The notes below the pieces were generated by a model that searched no databases, was not told where the DNA came from, and saw only the letters and a program-made list of their open reading frames with translations. Positions 49,987 to 56,606 of a stretch of 64,000 bases of DNA are shown here, piece after piece (the stretch's first letter is position 1; every line of letters begins with the position of its first letter). Location: assembly GCF_036067295.1 (NCBI RefSeq), contig NZ_CP107954.1:2852001-2916000 (forward strand), in the 5' to 3' direction. Made by a program: the position numbers and the translations under genes. Origin of the DNA: Kribbella sp. NBC_00382 (GTDB lineage Bacteria; Actinomycetota; Actinomycetes; Propionibacteriales; Kribbellaceae).

Positions 49987-50673
49987 TCAGCTGATGACGC
50001 GGAAACCGCGCCGGTCGCCCAGCTTCTTGAGGCTCTCGATTCCCGGGATTCCGTCGAACGGCGGCGGTACGGTCGCCTTCTGCCACAGGGCGTAGGCCTT
50101 GCGGAAGTCCTTGCCGGCGAACCCGTCGACGTTCATCGGATCCTTCAGGCCCTGCTTGAGCAGCGCGCGCTCGACGATGATGATGTCGTGCTCGTGCAGG
50201 CCCTGCCCGGCCGGCCGGAACATGTCCTTGGCGGCCGCCTCGCGGACGTTGCTGAGGTCGACGGCGGGCCGGGTGTCGACCGCACCCGGCCGCCAGATCC
50301 GGACGCCGTTGATGTCCTCGCTCCAACCCTTGTAGGTCTTGCCCCAGGACCGGGCGATCTTCGAGATCGGCACCTTGTCGACCTTGCCCGGCCGCAGGAT
50401 GTCGCTGCTGAAGCAGTTCCCGTCACCGGTACTGATCGCGACGTGCCCGTGCGGCGCGCCGGTCCACCACAGCGGTACGCCGAGTGGCGGCGTACCGGAC
50501 GTGCCGTGCTTGAACTTCGCCGCCTGGTACCCGGCCGCCGCATCGGTGGCCAGCGGGCCGACGTTGAAGCAGTTGCGGACGAAGATCAGGCAGATGCCCG
50601 TCCAGTCCCTGGTCGCGTGCGCCGCCTGCGCCGCGGCGAAGTCCACCGCGGCCTTGCCCATCCGGGCGGCCAT
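49987..50673 (-). CDS. Probable cell-wall amidase/peptidase with CHAP/NlpC-like and peptidoglycan-binding-like parts
   Basis: A 228-residue protein. Residues 1-125 hold a likely catalytic cysteine in 'DWTGICLIFVRNCFNV' and a histidine in 'WWTGAPHGHVAISTGDG', the order of CHAP or NlpC/P60 papain-like enzymes. Residues about 150-228 ('IIIVERALLKQGLKDPMNVD', FAGKDFRKAYALWQKA, 'GIPGIESLKKLGDRRGFRVI') resemble a peptidoglycan-binding repeat. No signal peptide is seen, so export would need another route or phage-type holin. It starts one base after the stop of an acidic 75-residue protein. The call is from motif order only. Confidence 0.6.
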   Translation of the reverse strand: MAARMGKAAVDFAAAQAAHATRDWTGICLIFVRNCFNVGPLATDAAAGYQAAKFKHGTSGTPPLGVPLWWTGAPHGHVAISTGDGNCFSSDILRPGKVDKVPISKIARSWGKTYKGWSEDINGVRIWRPGAVDTRPAVDLSNVREAAAKDMFRPAGQGLHEHDIIIVERALLKQGLKDPMNVDGFAGKDFRKAYALWQKATVPPPFDGIPGIESLKKLGDRRGFRVIS

Positions 50674-50674
50674 C

Positions 50675-50902
50675 TCAGCCGACCTCGATTCCGGGCTCGA
50701 TCGTGGGTTCGACCGCGGGCTCTTCGTCCGGCCCGAGCGGATCGGTGTCCGGGATCGGGTCCTGGAAGGCGGCCTCGGTGGCCGGGTCGTCGAGCTCCGG
50801 GTCGTCGGCCTGCATACCGGGTGAGTCGGCCAACGGTGGCAGCGTCGACTCGTCCAGCACCTCCGTCAGCTCAGACGTGTCCACTGGATCTGTTGCAGTC
50901 AT
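50675..50902 (-). CDS. Small acidic protein encoded with the wall hydrolase
   Basis: A 75-residue, strongly acidic, Pro/Asp/Glu-rich protein (DPVDTSELTEVLDESTLPPL, 'DDPELDDPATEAAFQDPIPD') without aromatic core, probably disordered. ATG 50902 follows a GGGGAAAC stretch. It is translationally coupled to the downstream hydrolase (TGA, one base, ATG). Function is unknown; an inhibitor, chaperone or export tag for the hydrolase is possible from context. Confidence 0.65.
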   Translation of the reverse strand: MTATDPVDTSELTEVLDESTLPPLADSPGMQADDPELDDPATEAAFQDPIPDTDPLGPDEEPAVEPTIEPGIEVG

Positions 50903-51007
50903 GGTGTTTCCCCCTGGTTGTCGCAACGTGGGCCGCTGCCAATCCGCCCCCAGCCGGCGACAGCCGTCCTTCGCAGTTTGGCACCGGCGTCGCGTTGCGA
51001 CCAGAGG

Positions 51008-51712
51008 TCATTCGAAGCTGAGTACGCCCCATTGGTCGGGCTTGTGCATGTCGACCACGTACTGCGGCGACCAGACCCAGAAGTCCTGCTCCTTGCCCTT
51101 GCGGTACTCGCCGCCGGCCACCTCGTGGTCCCACTCGATCCGCATCAGGTTCATCCGCCACTCGTCGCCTCGGCTCGGCGGCATCTGGAACTTGTTGTAC
51201 TTCGCCAGGTCGGCCCAGGGGAGCGCGACCTCGACGGTCCAGCCGGTGTCGGTGTCGGCCGGGTCGTTGAGGGTGCCGTCGATGTGCAGCGCGGTGCGCA
51301 GGCCGGGCAGGTTGTCCGGGTCGACCGGGACGCCGCCCTCGGAGTACGGCTTGGGCAGGGAGAGCTCCCAGATGGTTCCGAGCGGGTTGATCTCGAACTC
51401 GTAGTAGTTCTCGCCGTCGCCGTCCGGGTCGAGGAAGAGCTCGAAGTTGTTCTCCTCGTACAGCCAGGTGTTCGGCTCGGTCATCGTCGACCAGACGTGC
51501 GGCTCCTCGAGCTGGCCGCCCACGTACAGGTACTGGTCGTCGTACAGGAGCTTGGCCCTGGTACGGAACCTCGGTGTGGTCGCGTCCGGGCCGGTGATGT
51601 CGACGAAGTCACTGGTCCACGGGGCCTGCTCCCAGGCGGGGTGGCTCAGGGTGCCGTCGAGTGGGAGAGGGGTGGTCGTGCGGTGGCAGGGGTAGCGGGG
51701 CAGTTCAGGCAT
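51008..51712 (-). CDS. Carbohydrate-binding family 9-like protein
   Basis: A 234-residue beta-sandwich protein without signal peptide. 'LDGTLSHPAWEQAPWTSDFV' is the typical opening, 'LYDDQYLYVGGQLEEPHVW' and 'NNFELFLDPDGDGENYYEFE' then INPLGTIWEL are core strands, and 'GWTVEVALPWADL' precedes the end 'DEWRMNLMRIEW'. Members bind sugars or are found with glycoside catabolism; the ligand is unknown. Its start overlaps the end of the upstream membrane-protein gene by eight bases. Confidence 0.82.
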   Translation of the reverse strand: MPELPRYPCHRTTTPLPLDGTLSHPAWEQAPWTSDFVDITGPDATTPRFRTRAKLLYDDQYLYVGGQLEEPHVWSTMTEPNTWLYEENNFELFLDPDGDGENYYEFEINPLGTIWELSLPKPYSEGGVPVDPDNLPGLRTALHIDGTLNDPADTDTGWTVEVALPWADLAKYNKFQMPPSRGDEWRMNLMRIEWDHEVAGGEYRKGKEQDFWVWSPQYVVDMHKPDQWGVLSFE

Positions 51713-52202
51713 CGGCTCGCTCCAACCGTCCGGCGATCAGGTTTGCGACTAGGAAGGTGATGGCGGTGAGCACCGGGACGACAACCAGGGTCCAGGTGGA
51801 GAACAGGTTGCTGGACAGGAACGCGAGCACGATCAGCAGCATGAAGCCGACGCCGAGGAACGCGACCAGCTTCGGGTGCGGCATCGCCAGCCGGCTGAGC
51901 GCCATCGCGCCGAGCACGATCGTGATCACCACGGTCAGTACCAGCAGCGGGAACCCGGCTGCGCCGCAGTTGGGGGAGTCCCGGACCCGGTCACAGCCCT
52001 GCTCGCTCAGCCAGACGAGTGCGATCGTGACGAACCCGGCCAGCAACCCGACCACGGCCAGGATCAGCGCCGGGGGCAACGGCGGAGCGTCGTACCGCCC
52101 GTCGTCGTCTTCTTCCTCGTCTTCTTCGTCGACTTCCTCGAGATACTCCTCGAGGTCCGCCGGCATCCCAGGGCTTTCGTCCTCGGACTTGTCGTCGCTC
52201 AT
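51705..52202 (-). CDS. Four-helix membrane protein with acidic N-terminus
   Basis: A 165-residue protein. The first 40 residues are highly acidic (EEYLEEVDEEDEEEDDDG). Four hydrophobic segments follow: 'ALILAVVGLLAGFVTIALVW', 'FPLLVLTVVITIVLGAMAL', 'LVAFLGVGFMLLIVLAFLSS' and 'WTLVVVPVLTAITFLVANLI'. A cysteine pair between helices 1 and 2 (QGCDRVRDSPNCG) could form a disulfide outside the cell. No family is recognised. It is the first gene of a pair with the CBM9-like gene. Confidence 0.75.
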   Translation of the reverse strand: MSDDKSEDESPGMPADLEEYLEEVDEEDEEEDDDGRYDAPPLPPALILAVVGLLAGFVTIALVWLSEQGCDRVRDSPNCGAAGFPLLVLTVVITIVLGAMALSRLAMPHPKLVAFLGVGFMLLIVLAFLSSNLFSTWTLVVVPVLTAITFLVANLIAGRLERADA

Positions 52203-52219
52203 TGCCGCAGGTTATCTGC

Positions 52220-52408
52220 TCAGACGGCACCGAGGGCGGTGGCGACGGCAGTGCGCAGTTGGGCGTCGGTGGGGCAGGGGATGCCGAGCTCGCGGCTGAG
52301 GTCGGCCAGCGAGGTCATCGTGACGTCGTGCAGGCCGCAGGTGGTGAAGGTGTGGAAGACGTCCATCGCGGGATCGAGATTGATCGAGAAGCCGTGCGAC
52401 GGCGGCTC
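52220..52408 (-). pseudogene. lipB: 3' remnant of lipB (octanoyltransferase)
   Basis: The frame ending at TGA 52220-52222 reads SHGFSINLDPAMDVFHTFTT then CGLHDVTMTSLADLSREL. This matches the LipB C-terminus, with its H-G-x-x-x-N motif, the catalytic cysteine (CG) and the following T-S-L. The rest of LipB (about 150 residues, including the catalytic lysine) is absent; the frame runs straight into the tRNA-Pro terminator hairpin. The fragment cannot be functional, so lipoylation must use another enzyme or a lipB copy elsewhere. A rearrangement at the tRNA gene is the likely cause. Confidence 0.75.
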
Positions 52409-52421
52409 CCGGAGAAGACTG

Positions 52422-52451
52422 AAGGCGGTGGCTCCGAGGAGCCACCGCCTT
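52422..52451. terminator. Terminator hairpin after tRNA-Pro
   Basis: AAGGCGGTGGCTCC (52422-52435) pairs perfectly with GGAGCCACCGCCTT (52438-52451) around a two-base GA (TC on the minus strand). It lies five bases past the 3' end of tRNA-Pro on its strand. It is also followed by CTTT in the plus direction. Confidence 0.8.
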
Positions 52452-52456
52452 CTTTG

Positions 52457-52530
52457 TCGGGCTGACAGGATTTGAACCTGCGACCTCGTCGTCCCGAACG
52501 ACGCGCGCTACCAAGCTGCGCCACAGCCCG
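52457..52530 (-). tRNA. tRNA-Pro (anticodon CGG)
   Basis: The minus strand folds as a full cloverleaf of 74 bases. Acceptor stem CGGGCTG pairs with CAGCCCG, with discriminator A. The D-arm has GCGC-AGCTTGGTA-GCGC, the anticodon stem-loop is CGTCG-TTCGGGA-CGACG (anticodon CGG, reading CCG), and the T-arm is GCAGG-TTCAAAT-CCTGT. CCA is not encoded. It is followed by a strong hairpin and the lipB remnant. No integrase is nearby. Confidence 0.97.
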
Positions 52531-52576
52531 AAGTCGGCGTTAGCTTACATGCGTGGCCCGCCAGGACGAAATCGGG

Positions 52577-53503
52577 TTATCCGGCCTTGGGAACCAGCGT
52601 GATCAAGGTCGCTTCCGGGCGGCAAGCGAACCGCACCGGGGCGTACGGCGAGGTGCCCAATCCGGCCGAGACGTGCAGTGCCGCCTGACGCCCTTCGAAG
52701 CCCCAGGTGGACAAACCCTTCACCCGGGACGCGTCGAGGTCGCAGTTGGTCACCAGGGCGCCGTAGAGCGGCACCGCGAGCTGGCCGCCGTGAGTGTGCC
52801 CGGCCAGGACGAGCGGATACCCGTCGCCGACGAACCCATTCAGCACCCGTTGGTACGGCGCGTGCGTCACCCCGATCGAGAGGTCGGCTGCCGGATCCAC
52901 CTCGCCCGCGACGTCGGAGTACCGGTCGCGTTTGATGTGTGGGTCGTCGGTGCCGGCGAAGTCGAGGCGCAGCCCGTTGACCTTGAGGGTGGAGCGCTCG
53001 TTGTTGAGGTCGACCCAGCCCGCGCTGGTGAACGACGAGCGCATCTCCTCGTACGGCAGATCAGGGCCGTGCGGCTTGTGGCGCTGCTTGTTGGCGGGCA
53101 GCAGGTACTTAGCCGGGTTCTTGAAGTGCGGCTTCCAATAGTCGTTCGAGCCGAAGACGAATACCCCCGGTACGTCGAGCAGCGCCCCGTACGCGCGCAG
53201 CAGCGGTAGTACCGAGTCGGGGCTGGAGATGTTGTCGCCGGTGTTCACGATCAGGTCCGGTTCGAGCCGGGCCAGGTCGTTGACCCAGCGGATCTTCTTC
53301 TCCTGGTTCGGCATCAGGTGCAGGTCGGACAGGTGCAGCACCTTGAGCGGCGCGGCGCCCACCGGCAGCACCGGCACGGTCACCCTCCGCAGCGTGAACC
53401 ACCGCACCTCGACGGCGGCCGCGTACGCGACGCAGGCGGCGCCTACCGCGGTGACAACGGCAGCGGACTTCAGTGTCGTGGTGGCAAGCCCCCGGAAACT
53501 CAT
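52577..53503 (-). CDS. Metallophosphoesterase, membrane-anchored
   Basis: A 308-residue calcineurin-like phosphoesterase. An N-terminal hydrophobic segment (SAAVVTAVGAACVAYAAAVE) anchors it. Metal-binding motifs: 'VLHLSDLHLMP' (D-x-H), 'LIVNTGDNIS' (GD), 'FVFGSNDYW' (G-[SN]-[NH]-D), 'IGVTHAPY' (H) and 'VLAGHTHGGQL' (GH-x-H). The substrate is unknown. In mycobacteria the equivalent gene lies next to ponA2, as here near the PBP. The ATG at 53503 is used. It is divergent from yqeY with 26 bases between starts. Confidence 0.92.
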   Translation of the reverse strand: MSFRGLATTTLKSAAVVTAVGAACVAYAAAVEVRWFTLRRVTVPVLPVGAAPLKVLHLSDLHLMPNQEKKIRWVNDLARLEPDLIVNTGDNISSPDSVLPLLRAYGALLDVPGVFVFGSNDYWKPHFKNPAKYLLPANKQRHKPHGPDLPYEEMRSSFTSAGWVDLNNERSTLKVNGLRLDFAGTDDPHIKRDRYSDVAGEVDPAADLSIGVTHAPYQRVLNGFVGDGYPLVLAGHTHGGQLAVPLYGALVTNCDLDASRVKGLSTWGFEGRQAALHVSAGLGTSPYAPVRFACRPEATLITLVPKAG

Positions 53504-53529
53504 TTCACCAGCCTGCCACAATCGTCCTC

Positions 53530-53997
53530 ATGTCCAACTCCGAACTGAAGCAGCGCCTGCACGATGACATGACCGCCGCCCTGAAGGCGCGCGACGATCT
53601 CCGCAAGTCTGTCCTGCGGATGGCGCTGACGGCCGTGACCAAGCAAGAGGTGGCCGGCAAGGAGGCCCGCGAGCTGTCCGACGCGGAGGTTCTCGAGGTA
53701 CTGACCGCCGAGGCGAAGAAGCGCCGCGAGTCGGTCACGGCGTACCGGGACGCCGGCCGCGAGGAACTGGCGGTCAAGGAGCAGGCCGAGGCCGACATCC
53801 TCGCCGAGTACCTGCCCGAGCAGCTCACCCTCGAGGAGATCACCGCCCTGGTCACCGAAACCATCGCCGCCACCGGAGCCGCCGAACTCGGCCCCCGCGG
53901 CATCGGCAAGGTGATGGGCGCCCTCCAGCCCAAGGTCAAGGGCAAGGCCGACGGCGGCACAGTCTCCGCCGAGGTCAAACGCCAACTCGGCGCCTAG
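53530..53997 (+). CDS. yqeY: GatB/YqeY domain protein
   Basis: A 155-residue helical protein of the YqeY family, related to the C-terminal tail of GatB (tRNA amidotransferase). 'SELKQRLHDDMTAALKARDD', 'KKRRESVTAYRDAGREELA', 'ADILAEYLPEQLTLEEITAL' and 'GPRGIGKVMGALQPKVKGKA' then DGGTVS are family blocks. Its biological role is not settled. CACAAT (53517-53522) ends seven bases before the ATG, which has no Shine-Dalgarno; the mRNA is probably leaderless. A 16-bp terminator follows the stop. Confidence 0.92.
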   Translation: MSNSELKQRLHDDMTAALKARDDLRKSVLRMALTAVTKQEVAGKEARELSDAEVLEVLTAEAKKRRESVTAYRDAGREELAVKEQAEADILAEYLPEQLTLEEITALVTETIAATGAAELGPRGIGKVMGALQPKVKGKADGGTVSAEVKRQLGA

Positions 53998-54003
53998 CCA
54001 ACG

Positions 54004-54039
54004 AAGAAGCGCCCTGTCCGTGAGGACAGGGCGCTTCTT
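54004..54039. terminator. Bidirectional terminator between yqeY and the PBP gene
   Basis: AAGAAGCGCCCTGTCC (54004-54019) pairs perfectly with GGACAGGGCGCTTCTT (54024-54039) around the tetraloop GTGA. The A- and T-rich stem ends suit termination in both directions. It ends three bases before the PBP stop codon. Confidence 0.93.
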
Positions 54040-54042
54040 GGT

Positions 54043-56454
54043 TTATCGGCCGCCGCAGTTCGGGTATCTGGGGTTCCAGGGTGGGCAGTTGCCTCCGCCG
54101 CCGGGTTTGCCGGTGTTGGGCGGGTTCGGCGGTTGCGGGATCCCTGGCGAGTTCGGCGGGGGCGGCGGCTGCTGGATCTTGGCGCCGTTGGAGACGTAGA
54201 TCGTCACCGTGGCGCCTTCAGGGGCGCCTTCCTCGGTGCGGGGGCTGAGGTAGGCGACGGTGCCCTGGACCTCTTCGGAGTCGACCTGGCCGGAAGCGAT
54301 CTTGGCCTCGAAGCCCATCCCGCGCAGCTTGTTCGCGGCCTCGTCCGGGTTCATCCCGTTCACGTACGGCAGGTCGACGACGTTGCCGCGCCGGGTCTTG
54401 TCCGTCGGCGCGGTGAACTTGGTGGTCGGCATGCCCTTGAGCGCGCCTTCCATGGCGGTCTCCCAGATCGGCCCGGCGGTTCCGGAACCGGAGGCGTCGT
54501 GCATCTCCCGGCCGTTGAGGGTCTGGTTGATCAGGTTCTCGTACTTCGGGGTCGCGTCGGCGACCACGGCGGCGGCGGCCAGCTTGCTCGAGTAGCCGGA
54601 GTACCAGACGGCCTTGTTCTCCTGGATCGTTCCGGTCTTGCCGGCCAGGTCGCTGCGGCCGAACTTGAGGTGCTGACCGGTGCCCGGCGGCTCCATCACC
54701 TGGTGCAGCACCTCGTTGACGCCGTCGGCGACCTCGGGCTTGAGAACCTGCTTGCAGTTCGGGCCGGGGGTGACGAGCGAGCGGCCCTTGTAGTTCTTCA
54801 CCGAGGTGATCAGCTGCGGCGCGCAGTACTTGCCGCGGGCCGCGAATGCCGCGTAGGCGTTGGACAGCTGCAGCGGGCTGACCAGGCCGACGCCCAGCGT
54901 CATCGAGACATACTGTTCGAGCGGCTGCCCGGTCTGGGCGTCGTGCATGCCCAGGTTCGCGGCGAGGGTGGCGATCGGGCACAGGCCGACCTGCTCGGAC
55001 AGTTGCAGGAAGTAGGTGTTGGTCGAGGCCTGCGCTGCCTGGATCATCGTCGGCTCGGCCGCGGCCTTGGTCGAGTTCTTCGGGTTGTAGTCGGGGACGG
55101 AGGTGGTGCCCGAGCAGGTCTTGAACTTCACCCCACCGAGCGGAAGCGGGCTCGGTGACGGAATCCGGTAGGTGAGCGGGAAGCCCGCCTGGATCGCCGC
55201 GGCGATCGTGAACGCCTTCATCGTCGAGCCGTTCTGGAACCCGCCGTAGCCACCCTTGTAGGTCTTCTCGACGTTGTAGTTGTAGTAGGTCTGGTTCTTG
55301 CCCTCGCCGTAGCCCCCGCTCTGCACCATCGCCTTCACCAGGCCGGTCCCGGGCTCGACCATGGTGACGGCCGCGATCGCGTCGTCGCCGGGCTTGGTGT
55401 GCTGGTTGATCGACTTCTGGGCGGCCGCCTGCATCCGGCTGTCCAGCGAGGTGATCACCGTGATGCCGGCGGTCTTGATGTAGTGGTCGCGATCCTTGTC
55501 GGTCTTGCCGAAGGCGGGGTTCTCCATCAGCTTCGAGACGATGTAATCGCAGTAGAACGGGTACGGCGAGTTGGCGCAGCCGTTGAGGACCTTGACCACA
55601 GGGCCGTTCAGGACCGGGGTCTTGATCGCTGCCTTGGTCTGGGCGGCCGTGGTGACACCAAGCTCCTGCATGCGCCGCAGGACGATGTCACGACGTTCCT
55701 TGGCCTTGGCCTTGTTGTTCGTCGGGTCGTAGCCGGTGGGGTTCTTCACCAGGCCGGCCAGCATCGCGGCCTGGGGCAGCGTCAGCTTGGCGGCAGTGGT
55801 GTTGAAGTAGTGCCGGGCAGCAGCCTCGACGCCGTAGGCGCCGTCGCCGAAGTTCGCCAGGTTCAGGTACTTCTCCAGGATCTCGTTCTTGGAGAACTCC
55901 TTCTCGACCGCGACGGCGTAGCGCAGCTCGGCGATCTTGCGCTCGTAGGTGTCGGCGGTGGCGTCCTTGATCGCCTTCTCGTCACCGCTGGCGTTCGCCT
56001 TCTCGACCAGGCTCAGCTTGACGAACTGCTGGGTGATGCTCGAACCACCCTGCTGGACGCCGCCGCTGTTCTGGTTGCGGATCAGTGCGCGGAGCGTGCC
56101 CTTGGCGTCGAGGGCGCCGTGCTCGAAGAAGCGGTCGTCCTCGATCGAGACGATCGCCTTCTGCATGATCGGGTTGATCTGCGCGAGCGTGACGGGGTCG
56201 CGGTTCTGGTCGTACAGGGTCGCGATCAGCTTGTGATCGGCCGTGTAGATGTACGTCTTCCGCGACGGTGGGACAGTCTTCAGCTCCTGTGGCAGGTCCT
56301 GCAGCGTCTCCGCCGTCTTCTCGGTGCCGAAGCCGGCCAGGCCGGCGAACGGGATCGCCAAGCCGGCGGCAAGAGCACCTGATAGAACACTCACTCCGAG
56401 GAACAGAACCACTGACTGGACGACGCCCCGATCGTCCTTATCCCTTACGCGCAT
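54043..56454 (-). CDS. Class A penicillin-binding protein (transglycosylase/transpeptidase) with PASTA domain
   Basis: An 803-residue peptidoglycan synthase. After a short cytoplasmic tail and one membrane helix (VVLFLGVSVLSGALAAGLAI), the glycosyltransferase domain shows 'IEDDRFFEHGALDAKGTLRA' and 'GGSSITQQFVKLSL'. The transpeptidase domain has S-x-x-K in 'NGSTMKAFTI', S-x-N in 'QASTNTYFLQ' and K-T-G in 'LAGKTGTIQENKAVWY'. A PASTA domain follows (VVDLPYVNGMNPDEAANKLR), then a Pro/Gly/Asn tail with two cysteines. In mycobacteria the equivalent PonA2 sits in the same block. No whiB gene separates it from the ArsA pair, unlike there; lon lies in that place. Confidence 0.95.
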   Translation of the reverse strand: MRVRDKDDRGVVQSVVLFLGVSVLSGALAAGLAIPFAGLAGFGTEKTAETLQDLPQELKTVPPSRKTYIYTADHKLIATLYDQNRDPVTLAQINPIMQKAIVSIEDDRFFEHGALDAKGTLRALIRNQNSGGVQQGGSSITQQFVKLSLVEKANASGDEKAIKDATADTYERKIAELRYAVAVEKEFSKNEILEKYLNLANFGDGAYGVEAAARHYFNTTAAKLTLPQAAMLAGLVKNPTGYDPTNNKAKAKERRDIVLRRMQELGVTTAAQTKAAIKTPVLNGPVVKVLNGCANSPYPFYCDYIVSKLMENPAFGKTDKDRDHYIKTAGITVITSLDSRMQAAAQKSINQHTKPGDDAIAAVTMVEPGTGLVKAMVQSGGYGEGKNQTYYNYNVEKTYKGGYGGFQNGSTMKAFTIAAAIQAGFPLTYRIPSPSPLPLGGVKFKTCSGTTSVPDYNPKNSTKAAAEPTMIQAAQASTNTYFLQLSEQVGLCPIATLAANLGMHDAQTGQPLEQYVSMTLGVGLVSPLQLSNAYAAFAARGKYCAPQLITSVKNYKGRSLVTPGPNCKQVLKPEVADGVNEVLHQVMEPPGTGQHLKFGRSDLAGKTGTIQENKAVWYSGYSSKLAAAAVVADATPKYENLINQTLNGREMHDASGSGTAGPIWETAMEGALKGMPTTKFTAPTDKTRRGNVVDLPYVNGMNPDEAANKLRGMGFEAKIASGQVDSEEVQGTVAYLSPRTEEGAPEGATVTIYVSNGAKIQQPPPPPNSPGIPQPPNPPNTGKPGGGGNCPPWNPRYPNCGGR

Positions 56455-56556
56455 GGACTAGAGCCTACGGGATCACAGCGCCACGCCAATTCCTCGAATG
56501 TGTTTTATGTCACGTCAACCGGAGCGTGATTTCAAGCGTCTGTAGCAGGACGCGCA

Positions 56557-56595
56557 ACAGCCGGCGAGACCCCTTCACAGGGTCCCGCCGGCTGT
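56557..56595. terminator. Terminator after lon
   Basis: ACAGCCGGCG (56557-56566) pairs with CGCCGGCTGT (56586-56595), and inside it GACCC (56568-56572) pairs with GGGTC (56580-56584), with one A/C mismatch between the stems. It lies 12 bases past the lon stop on the minus strand. Confidence 0.75.
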
Positions 56596-56606
56596 CGTCA
56601 GCTACC

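Noticed and set aside
52200-52540. Integrated prophage or genomic island at tRNA-Pro
   Set aside because: No integrase, no phage genes and no direct repeat of the tRNA 3' end was seen. Only the lipB remnant hints at past recombination.
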